NCBI GenBank assembly: GCA_949295785.1
Contig: CASFMJ010000069.1
Span: 1-35,442 of the forward strand
Reading direction: 5' to 3'
From: an uncultured Bacillota bacterium
GTDB taxonomy: Bacteria; Bacillota; Clostridia; Peptostreptococcales; Anaerovoracaceae
Length of the DNA: 35,442 nt
The translations under genes and the position numbers were made by a program. A model generated the notes under the pieces. That model was not told the DNA's origin and searched no databases. It was given only the letters and a program-made list of their open reading frames with translations. Position 1 is the first letter of the stretch. Each line of letters begins with the position of its first letter. This document shows positions 1-5,852 of the stretch, in pieces.

Positions 1-48
1 CCATAATAATAGGCCTCCTATGATTTAGATTTTATCATAGAAGACCTA
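1..48 (-). promoter_or_regulatory. SD-sequestering hairpin and start codon of a gene leaving the window
   Basis: On the minus strand an AGGAGG (positions 19-14) is followed after nine bases by an ATG at 4-2, so a gene appears to begin here and run out of the window. The AGGAGG lies inside the 3' arm of a 16-pair stem: ATAGGTCTTCTATGAT (positions 49-34) pairs with ATCATAGGAGGCCTAT (24-9). The only two imperfect pairs are G-U, and they are wobbles only in minus-strand RNA. The loop is about nine bases. Such a fold would block ribosome binding unless opened by a leader peptide, ligand, protein or temperature. No T-run follows, so a terminator is unlikely. The gene itself cannot be identified from one codon. 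Confidence 0.55.
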
Positions 49-89
49 TACTTAGTAGCTATTTACAGAAAAAGTTTCACACAGTCGAA

Positions 90-335
90 AAAAACATAAA
101 ATCAAGTATCCGCTCCCAGATGCTTACTGTATTTTTCCTGCCTCTTGCGATGGCTATAATACATCTGGCATTCGCCTTTCCCATGATCAGACAGCTTCTG
201 ATCATATTCAGCCTTAAAAACACAGCCTTTCTGATTGGCGTTGCAGGCATATGTGTGCTGGTATTTGCACTGCTTTACGGGTTTGTATATAAGATGACAT
301 CCAGAATCTATTATAAGATAGTGAACGGAGTATGA
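90..335 (+). pseudogene. 3' remnant of a BceB/FtsX-type ABC transporter permease
   Basis: The frame reads IKSSIRSQ, then MLTVFFLPLAMAIIHLAFAFP, and ends in TSRIYYKIVNGV. From memory this matches the last ~80 residues of BceB-type (bacitracin/lantibiotic exporter) FtsX-domain permeases, which are ~650 residues in full. It holds the last two membrane segments. The frame stays open upstream only to a TGA at 21-23, and upstream of about position 80 the translation no longer resembles the family. The piece is therefore a truncated remnant, not a gene start: the ATG at 120 has no ribosome site. The break lies next to the left-edge hairpin, which suggests an insertion or deletion junction. No ATPase partner is visible. 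Confidence 0.7.
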
Positions 336-416
336 TAGGATGGAGCTGATCCGTTGTTCCCCATGGACGGTTTTTTCAGAAAACAGAACTTTCAATGCAT
401 GTATAAATTTTCAGTG

Positions 417-450
417 CGAAAAAACCCTGCCCGAATGATACGGGCAGGGT
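417..450 (-). terminator. Rho-independent terminator of the ferredoxin gene
   Basis: A 10-bp perfect stem, ACCCTGCCCG / CGGGCAGGGT, with a 7-base loop. It is followed on the minus strand by a run of six T. It sits about 35 bp beyond the ferredoxin stop codon. Confidence 0.85.
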
Positions 451-485
451 CAAGAAAAAAATCAGTTTAAAGCAGCGTTTACTTT

Positions 486-674
486 TCAGTCTTTGATTTC
501 TATCACCTGAACGGGACAGTTTTTTTCGGCCTGATGAGCGTTGTGTATATTTGAACGTTGGGGCTGGCAATATATTTCTGCCAGACCGTCATCAGCCATT
601 CTGAATACTTCAGGGCATATTTCCGCACATGCACCGCAGCTTATGCAGCCGTTTCTGTCTATTATTGCTTTCAT
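486..674 (-). CDS. Ferredoxin, single [4Fe-4S] type
   Basis: A 62-residue electron carrier. The cluster motif is C10-x2-C13-x2-C16, with the fourth ligand expected at C53 in the NCP motif near the C-terminus. C20 and C36 are extra cysteines; in monocluster ferredoxins such a pair may form a disulphide or mark a lost second cluster. The length is typical of the small monocluster family. The start is fixed by GGAGGG five bases upstream of the ATG. It is the last gene before a strong minus-strand terminator and lies ~65 bp downstream of a Cys-rich membrane protein on the same strand, so the two may be linked in function. The redox partner cannot be deduced. Confidence 0.9.
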   Translation of the reverse strand: MKAIIDRNGCISCGACAEICPEVFRMADDGLAEIYCQPQRSNIHNAHQAEKNCPVQVIEIKD

Positions 675-718
675 ATTTTCCCTCCGAAAATAATATTAAA
701 ATATATTTTTTCCGGAGC

Positions 719-743
719 AGTAAAAATAATACGTATTTTTACT
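719..743. repeat. Perfect 10-bp inverted repeat before the ferredoxin gene
   Basis: AGTAAAAATA, a five-base spacer, then TATTTTTACT. It overlaps the stop codon of the membrane-protein gene and lies ~45 bp upstream of the ferredoxin start. There is no T-run on either side, so it reads more like an operator or processing hairpin than a terminator. A regulatory role is inference only. Confidence 0.5.
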
Positions 744-1524
744 TGTTTTCAACAGTATTTCTTATTATTTCAGCCTGTTTAAGGAGAAACGTCCGAAGTG
801 CCGTCTTGTGACTGCAGAGTTTTTCGCTGCAGTTTTTACAGGATAGAGCCAGATTTGTGTTTTCATAAAATCTTTCCGGATGTCTGCGAAAATCTATTTC
901 CCAGTTTAAGAGCAACAGAAGAGAAAGAGCAAGAAGACTCCATGAATAAAAACTCTTCAGCGGAAGAAGTGGTGTAAACATCATGGCATAGTCCCAGTTA
1001 TATATGCGGCAGCTGCCACAACATTTATTTTTCATCATCCACTGCTGGAAAGGACAGAAGAAAAGAATACATATCATATCACAGACAGAATAAGCCAGAG
1101 ACAGGAGAACCATTATCCCGGCATCAATTATATCTGAAAAATAAAGAATATATACAATTCCGTTAAGTGCAAGCCAGCTGAAAAGAACAATGAGAACAGA
1201 ATGTCTTGACTCTCCGGGGTTAAGTACATGTCTGAATGTATTGCCTGATGGAATGTAGTTTTTAGCAAACTGCTTCTGACATCCCATACTTTCAAGACTT
1301 GAAGGGAAAAAACGAAAAATAATCTCAATAATGAAAACAATCCATATGAATATAATTATGGCAGGCATATTATCAAGTCTTATAAGGGGGCGGGGTACAT
1401 GTGCCAATCGGTCATATATATATATTCCTGCTGCAATTAAAAAAAGACAAGAACGGAATATAAGTTTTGAGTAATGCATGGCTGAAATCCGTGATATTCT
1501 TTTTTTTACTGATGATGTTTTCAT
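739..1524 (-). CDS. Cys-rich integral membrane protein of unknown function
   Basis: A 261-residue protein that I do not recognise as a named family. About five hydrophobic segments are visible (near residues 21-37, 55-71, 109-129, 133-157 and 190-207). Cysteines cluster in loop and tail regions: C157 (in FFCPF), C168-C169-x2-C172 (followed by RIYNWD), and a cytosolic-looking tail with C229-x2-C232-x4-C237. This arrangement suggests metal or Fe-S binding. I have an impression of similar uncharacterised clostridial proteins sharing the CRIYNWD and HPERF stretches. The start is supported by AGAAGG six bases upstream. The ferredoxin gene follows on the same strand, which makes a membrane redox role possible but unproven. 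Confidence 0.75.
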   Translation of the reverse strand: MKTSSVKKRISRISAMHYSKLIFRSCLFLIAAGIYIYDRLAHVPRPLIRLDNMPAIIIFIWIVFIIEIIFRFFPSSLESMGCQKQFAKNYIPSGNTFRHVLNPGESRHSVLIVLFSWLALNGIVYILYFSDIIDAGIMVLLSLAYSVCDMICILFFCPFQQWMMKNKCCGSCRIYNWDYAMMFTPLLPLKSFYSWSLLALSLLLLLNWEIDFRRHPERFYENTNLALSCKNCSEKLCSHKTALRTFLLKQAEIIRNTVENK

Positions 1525-1570
1525 TGTTGACCTTCTTCATAGTTATGCTTCATAAAATTATAGCAGAAAT

Positions 1571-2074
1571 TTAGCTTTTTGTACATATAACCTTCCATGC
1601 GCCGATAAGTTTTTCCATGCTCCATGCGGCATTGGCCGGCGATGTGGAAGGAAGGCAGACGGCCTTTATGCCGGTATGTGGCTCAGTAAAACGTTTATAA
1701 TATTTTTCCGCAGTTTTCCCATTGACAAATATTGATGATATTTCTGAACTGCTCAGGATGGGAAGCAGGTCATTAGGCGTTACATTTTTTATGGAACTGT
1801 CAGAACTTCCTGTAATGTCACATGATGCGATAACATCCCAGAGAGCTATATGATGAGACAGCAGAAATTCTTTTTTTTCAGGGATGGTCCGTGGAACCGG
1901 AGAATCATAGACAGCAGCCGTGACTTTCCAGAATCTGTTCTGAGGATGCCCGTAAAAGAAAAGCTGCTCTCTTGATTTGACTGATGGGAAAGAGCCAAGG
2001 ATCAGAATTTTTGAATTGCTGTCATATAGAGGTGGAAAAGGATGATTTATCATGCGCTTGCAGGTTCCTTTCAT
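1571..2074 (-). CDS. DNA-deoxyinosine (hypoxanthine-DNA) glycosylase, UDG superfamily
   Basis: This 167-residue protein belongs to the uracil-DNA-glycosylase-fold group. The family motifs visible are LILGSFPS (residues ~24-31), YGHPQNRFW (~41-49), the ALWDVI stretch (~77-82) and LPSTSPANAA near residue 141. These fit the deoxyinosine-glycosylase subgroup of base-excision repair, which removes deaminated bases; the exact substrate is inferred from family resemblance. The start is uncertain: the ATG at 2074 has no clear ribosome site, and an internal ATG at 2053 (MINHPFPPLYD) gives a more family-like N-terminus, with AAAGGA twelve bases upstream. It lies 46 bp upstream of the Cys-rich membrane protein on the same strand. 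Confidence 0.85.
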   Translation of the reverse strand: MKGTCKRMINHPFPPLYDSNSKILILGSFPSVKSREQLFFYGHPQNRFWKVTAAVYDSPVPRTIPEKKEFLLSHHIALWDVIASCDITGSSDSSIKNVTPNDLLPILSSSEISSIFVNGKTAEKYYKRFTEPHTGIKAVCLPSTSPANAAWSMEKLIGAWKVICTKS

Positions 2075-2099
2075 GATTGGATTTAAAGGTAAGTAAGTT

Positions 2100-2157
2100 T
2101 ACTTTATAAATAAAGACGGGTCATGATCTAAACAGTTCAGTTCAAATCACAACCCGT
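2100..2157 (-). terminator. Probable terminator of tRNA-Ala
   Basis: On the minus strand, just after the tRNA, ACGGGTTGTGAT can pair imperfectly with ATCATGACCCGT across a long loop. This is followed by CTTTATTT. It fits a tRNA terminator, with a less compact stem than usual. Confidence 0.5.
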
Positions 2158-2164
2158 TGATGTG

Positions 2165-2240
2165 TGGTGGAGCATAGGGGGATCGAACCCCTGACCTCTT
2201 GACTGCCAGTCAAACGCGCTCCCAGCTGCGCTAATGCCCC
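2165..2240 (-). tRNA. tRNA-Ala (anticodon GGC)
   Basis: All four arms fold. The acceptor is GGGGCAT with ATGCTCC (one G-T pair). The anticodon stem TTTGA/TCAAG carries loop CTGGCAG, giving anticodon GGC (Ala, GCC codons). The T arm has AGGGG TTCGATC CCCCT. The CCA end is encoded, giving 76 nt. Confidence 0.95.
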
Positions 2241-2251
2241 AAGCGATAGTC

Positions 2252-2280
2252 ATTATAGCATAATTAAAAAAACTATGCAA
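2252..2280 (-). promoter_or_regulatory. Sigma-A promoter of tRNA-Ala
   Basis: On the minus strand TTGCAT (-35) and a perfect TATAAT (-10) are separated by exactly 17 bases. The -10 ends 12 bases before the mature tRNA 5' end. Confidence 0.8.
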
Positions 2281-2351
2281 GGGGTTTAACATTTATTTTA
2301 CTATTTTGTAAAAATAGAAAAAAGGCATTTTATGTCATAAGCCGGAAGCAT

Positions 2352-2380
2352 TTTACTTTTTGTGCATACAGGGATATAAT
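2352..2380 (+). promoter_or_regulatory. Sigma-A promoter of the cupin-flavodoxin-ogt operon
   Basis: TTTACT (-35), a 17-base spacer and TATAAT (-10), about 50 bp before the cupin start codon. No other promoter is apparent until ogt ends. Confidence 0.7.
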
Positions 2381-2430
2381 GATTTTAGATAAAACATGAA
2401 GAACGGCCGTAAAAGGAAAGGATGATATAT

Positions 2431-2868
2431 ATGAAAACGCCTGAAAAGGAAAAATTTGATAAACTAAATGTCTTCGGAGAGGGAGCACCCAATGATGCAT
2501 ATTCCCGATACTTTTCCGGCAGATCTTTTCTGAATCCACTCAATGATCCGCAAAAATGCGGAGTATTTCTTGCCAACGTTACATTTGAGCCCGGATGCCG
2601 CAATAACTGGCATGTTCACGAGGCTAAGAACGGCGGTGGACAGATACTTATATGCACTGCGGGAGAAGGCTGGTATCAGGAAGAGGGAAAAGAAGCAGTA
2701 AGTCTCCTGCCGGGTATGGTCATAACTATACCTGCCAACGTAAAACACTGGCATGGCGCTAAAGCTGATTCGTGGTTCAGCCATATAGCATTGGAGGTGC
2801 CCGGTGAAAAAACCGGAAATCTCTGGCTGGAGCCTGTAGATGACCAAGTATACAATAAACTCAAATAA
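2431..2868 (+). CDS. Cupin-domain protein
   Basis: A 145-residue single-domain cupin. The first cupin motif appears as NNWHVHEAKNGGGQILIC and the second as GMVITIPANVKHWHGA, supplying histidines for a metal site. It resembles the small cupins often found beside carboxymuconolactone-decarboxylase-like or flavodoxin genes; the substrate is unknown. The start is set at 2431 because GGAAAGG lies nine bases upstream. The in-frame ATG at 2422 directly abuts that ribosome site and is too close. It is the first gene of an operon with a flavodoxin (13-bp gap) and ogt (21-bp gap). A redox or detoxification role is inferred from context only. Confidence 0.85.
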   Translation: MKTPEKEKFDKLNVFGEGAPNDAYSRYFSGRSFLNPLNDPQKCGVFLANVTFEPGCRNNWHVHEAKNGGGQILICTAGEGWYQEEGKEAVSLLPGMVITIPANVKHWHGAKADSWFSHIALEVPGEKTGNLWLEPVDDQVYNKLK

Positions 2869-2881
2869 AGGAGGTACTATA

Positions 2882-3355
2882 ATGTCAAATATACTGGTAG
2901 CATATTTTTCAGCCGGAGGAATAACAGAAAAGGCAGCCAGACAGCTGGCAGAAGTTTTAAATGCTGATCTGCTGGAGATAAAACCTTCAGAGCCTTATAC
3001 AGCAGAAGACCTTGACTGGACAGATAAGAAAAGCCGCAGTTCGGTGGAAATGAATGACCCTGATGCAAGACCGGAAATTGCAGAGAAACCTGAAAATATA
3101 GATAAGTATGATAAAATATTCATAGGGTTTCCAATATGGTGGTATGTTGCTCCAAGGATAATCGAAACTTTCATGGACAGTTATGATTTTTCGGGAAAAA
3201 CGGTAATACCCTTTGCCACTTCAGGAGGCAGCGGCATAGAAAAGGCTGAAAATGCCCTTAGAAAATCATATTCTGATAATATAAAATGGCTGAAGGGTCG
3301 TCTTCTTAATGGCATATCCCGAAAAGAAATAGAGGAATGGATAAGTTCATTATAA
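2882..3355 (+). CDS. Flavodoxin-like protein
   Basis: A 157-residue flavodoxin fold of the kind annotated as flavodoxin_4. The N-terminal beta strand and phosphate loop read ILVAYFSAGGITEKAA, where classical flavodoxins have S-x-TGNT, so FMN binding is probable though the loop is variant. FIGFPIWWYVAPRIIETF and IPFATSGGSGI fit the two further flavin-contacting loops. The start at 2882 follows AAGGAGG with seven bases; the longer frame from 2840 has no ribosome site and overlaps the cupin gene. It probably acts as a small quinone or nitro-compound reductase or an electron carrier. Its cupin neighbour suggests work on a common substrate. Confidence 0.85.
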   Translation: MSNILVAYFSAGGITEKAARQLAEVLNADLLEIKPSEPYTAEDLDWTDKKSRSSVEMNDPDARPEIAEKPENIDKYDKIFIGFPIWWYVAPRIIETFMDSYDFSGKTVIPFATSGGSGIEKAENALRKSYSDNIKWLKGRLLNGISRKEIEEWISSL

Positions 3356-3376
3356 TATTATCTAAAGGAATAATAT

Positions 3377-3916
3377 ATGATTTACACTACTGCAATCCCT
3401 TCACCTTTGGGAATAATAACACTGGCCAGCGATGGAGAAAACCTCAAAGGATTATGGATAGAAGGACAGAAATATTTTAGAAACAGTATAAGAGAAGAAA
3501 CTTGTCAAAAAGATGATCTCAAAGTGTTTCATCTGGCTGAAGAATGGCTGTCAGCTTATTTCAAAGGCAATAACCCGTCTTTGAAGCATATCCCTCTGAA
3601 ACCTGACGGAAGTGAGTTTCAGAAACAGGTATGGGAAATATTATGCGATATACCTTACGGACAGGTTATAACATATGGTGATATAGCAAGAAAAATTGCG
3701 GTAAAAAAAGGAGTAGAAAGGATGTCGGCACAGGCAGTAGGGGGAGCCGTGGGCCATAACCCTGTTTCGATAATAATCCCCTGCCATCGCGTCATAGGCT
3801 CTGACGGCAGTCTCACAGGCTACGCAGGCGGTATAGATAAAAAAATTTTTCTTCTCAGGCTGGAAGGGGCGGATATGAGCAATCTATATGTTCCTAAAAA
3901 AGGCACAGCAATTTAA
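3377..3916 (+). CDS. ogt: Methylated-DNA--protein-cysteine methyltransferase
   Basis: This 179-residue suicide enzyme transfers O6-alkyl groups from guanine to its own cysteine. The active-site motif IPCHRV is present, with the acceptor at Cys136, preceded by the helix-turn-helix region FQKQVWEILCDIPYGQVITYGDIA that reads the DNA. The length fits the Ogt/Ada C-terminal family. An insert (KKGVERMSA) sits between GDIA and QAVGGAVGHNP, as in several clostridial Ogt proteins. AAAGGA lies seven bases upstream of the ATG. It is the last gene of the operon, and a terminator follows ~65 bp later. No Ada-type sensor domain is attached, so adaptive autoregulation is not expected. Confidence 0.95.
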   Translation: MIYTTAIPSPLGIITLASDGENLKGLWIEGQKYFRNSIREETCQKDDLKVFHLAEEWLSAYFKGNNPSLKHIPLKPDGSEFQKQVWEILCDIPYGQVITYGDIARKIAVKKGVERMSAQAVGGAVGHNPVSIIIPCHRVIGSDGSLTGYAGGIDKKIFLLRLEGADMSNLYVPKKGTAI

Positions 3917-3981
3917 AAGTATAAAATATAAAACATTTGTATAACAATGTGTATATAAAAACCTGCATATAATATAGTTGA

Positions 3982-4020
3982 AGGCGGCTGGTCAGAACAA
4001 AAGCCGTCTTTATTTTTTTT
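3982..4020 (+). terminator. Terminator of the cupin-flavodoxin-ogt operon
   Basis: AGGCGGCT pairs with AGCCGTCT (one G-U pair) around a 12-base loop, followed by TTTATTTTTTTT. It separates this operon from the plsX promoter. The interval 3917-3981 is AT-rich with no gene that I can support. Confidence 0.85.
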
Positions 4021-4073
4021 GCAGGAAATGTTCTGCCATCATGCAGGGCACTTTTTCCTGACCATAATATCAG

Positions 4074-4102
4074 TTGGCTTTTTGCCATTTTTGTGCTAAT
4101 AT
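4074..4102 (+). promoter_or_regulatory. Sigma-A promoter upstream of plsX
   Basis: TTGGCT and TAATAT separated by 17 bases, 40 bp before the plsX start. It lies right after the terminator at 4020 and probably drives the long plsX to miaB run. I see no FapR-like palindrome with confidence. Confidence 0.6.
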
Positions 4103-4141
4103 AAACAATGTATAGTTGTGCCTGATAGTGAGGAGGATATT

Positions 4142-5158
4142 ATGAAGATTATAGTTGACGGAATGGGAGGAGACAATGCGCCTTCTGCTGTTGTGGAAGG
4201 AGCAATACTTGCATCAAGAGAAACCGAGCATCATATAGCAATAATCGGCAGGGAGGATCTGATATCATCAGAACTGGCAAAGCACAGATATGATTCTCAG
4301 AAGATCAGTGTGGTTAATGCCACCGAAGTTATTTCCAATGATGATGCACCGGTACGAGCCGTCAGATCAAAAAAAGATTCTTCTATCGTAAAGGGAATCA
4401 ATATGGTAAAAAAAGGTGAGGGAGATATTTTTATATCTGCCGGATCCACAGGAGCACTCCTTGCAGGAGGTCTTTTTATACTTGGAAGAATACAGGGAAT
4501 AGACAGACCTGCACTTGCCAGCGTTTATCCTATATTAGGTGGTATACCTTCTCTTCTGGTGGATGCGGGGGCAAATGCAGACTGTAAGCCCAATAATCTT
4601 CTTGAATTCGGAGTAATGGGAAGTATATATATGGAAAAAGTAATAGGCCGTGATAATCCCAGAGTCGGTCTTGTGAATATAGGTACGGAGGCTGCAAAAG
4701 GTTCCACACTGACAAAAGCTGCTTTTGACCTTCTTGAACAGAGTCATCTTAATTTTTTAGGAAATGTTGAAGCCAGAGAAGTTCCCAAAGGTGCATGTGA
4801 TGTGATAGTTACAGACGGTTTTACAGGAAATGTGCTTCTTAAGCTTACAGAAGGCCTCGCATGGAATATTTTACAGGTGATAAAGAAAAAATTTACTGAC
4901 GGTGCAAAAGCAAAACTGGGAGCAGCACTGCTGATGAATAAAATGAAAGAATTAAAGTCAGAATTTGACTATTCTGAATATGGCGGGGCACCTATATTGG
5001 GTATAAGAGGCCCTATAGTAAAAATGCATGGCTCATCCAGTGCCAATGCTGTAAAGAATACCATACTCAAGGGCATACCGTATGTGTCTGAAAATGTTGT
5101 TGATACCATCCAGAATTCTGTACTTGAAATTGAGGAGATTACTTTAAGTGAATATTAG
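4142..5158 (+). CDS. plsX: Phosphate acyltransferase PlsX
   Basis: A 338-residue soluble, membrane-associated enzyme that converts acyl-ACP to acyl-phosphate, the donor for PlsY. The N-terminus IIVDGMGGDNAP is the family hallmark. Further conserved stretches are ISAGSTGALLAGG (~residue 100), LVDAGANADCKP (~140), VGLVNIGTEAAKG (~175) and VTDGFTGNVLLK (~225). The start is set by GAGGAGG five bases upstream; a longer frame from 4118 lacks support. The stop overlaps rnc by 11 bp. Unlike many Firmicutes, no rpmF lies upstream and no acpP downstream, so the acyl carrier protein gene must be elsewhere. PlsX and PlsY are 6.5 kb apart in the same run of genes. Confidence 0.97.
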   Translation: MKIIVDGMGGDNAPSAVVEGAILASRETEHHIAIIGREDLISSELAKHRYDSQKISVVNATEVISNDDAPVRAVRSKKDSSIVKGINMVKKGEGDIFISAGSTGALLAGGLFILGRIQGIDRPALASVYPILGGIPSLLVDAGANADCKPNNLLEFGVMGSIYMEKVIGRDNPRVGLVNIGTEAAKGSTLTKAAFDLLEQSHLNFLGNVEAREVPKGACDVIVTDGFTGNVLLKLTEGLAWNILQVIKKKFTDGAKAKLGAALLMNKMKELKSEFDYSEYGGAPILGIRGPIVKMHGSSSANAVKNTILKGIPYVSENVVDTIQNSVLEIEEITLSEY

Positions 5159-5852
5159 CAGGCTGGAGTCAAAAATCGGCTATAAATTTAACAATAGCAT
5201 ATATCTTGAGCGTGCGCTTACTCATAGCTCATATAACAGAGAGAAAAATACAAAACATCAGGATAATGAAAGACTGGAATTTCTGGGAGACGCTTTTTTT
5301 GACGCCATCATCAGTGCCGAACTTTTTCGTCTGATGGAAAAGGAAACAGAAGGCAGACTTACAAAAACCAGATCTCTGGTGGTATGCGAGAACTCACTGG
5401 CCAATGCTGCAAGAAAAATCCAGCTGGGAGAGTATATAATGATAGGCCGCGGTGAGGAAATGGCCGGAGGCAGAGAAAGGGAATCCATACTTGCTGATGC
5501 AATGGAAGCCGTAATAGGTGCCATATATCTTGACGGAGGATATGAAAAGACACGTAGTTTTGTAATTTCAGTATTTGCCGACACTATAAAAAAAGCGGTG
5601 TCAGGAGAACTTTTCTCTGATTATAAATCTGAGATACAAGAAAAACTGCAGAAAAACGGGAAAAACCTTTCTATAGTTTATACAACAGACAGAGAAGAAG
5701 GGCCTGCCCATGACAAGACTTTTTTTGTGCACCTGTCTTATGACGGGAAAATCCTTGGTGAAGGCAACGGAAAAAGCAAAAAAGAAGCGGAGCAGAATGC
5801 TGCAAAAGAAGCATTGAGCCGCTTAAAAAGGAGCAAAAAAGATGTATTTTAA
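5148..5852 (+). CDS. rnc: Ribonuclease III
   Basis: A 234-residue double-strand-specific endoribonuclease for rRNA and mRNA processing. The signature NERLEFLGDAFFDAII carries E44 and D48. The second metal-binding pair, D117 and E120, is in LADAMEAVIGAIYLDGG. A double-stranded RNA-binding domain occupies about residues 158-228 (KSEIQEKLQ through GKSKKEAEQNAAKEAL). Translation begins at GTG within the plsX end, with GAGGAG ten bases upstream. It overlaps plsX by 11 bp and smc by 11 bp, which suggests translational coupling. No residue expected for catalysis is missing. Confidence 0.97.
   Translation: MNISRLESKIGYKFNNSIYLERALTHSSYNREKNTKHQDNERLEFLGDAFFDAIISAELFRLMEKETEGRLTKTRSLVVCENSLANAARKIQLGEYIMIGRGEEMAGGRERESILADAMEAVIGAIYLDGGYEKTRSFVISVFADTIKKAVSGELFSDYKSEIQEKLQKNGKNLSIVYTTDREEGPAHDKTFFVHLSYDGKILGEGNGKSKKEAEQNAAKEALSRLKRSKKDVF

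Noticed and set aside
120..335. A functional 71-residue membrane protein
   Set aside because: It matches the extreme C-terminus of BceB-type permeases, the similarity continues upstream of the ATG, and there is no ribosome site. It is a remnant.
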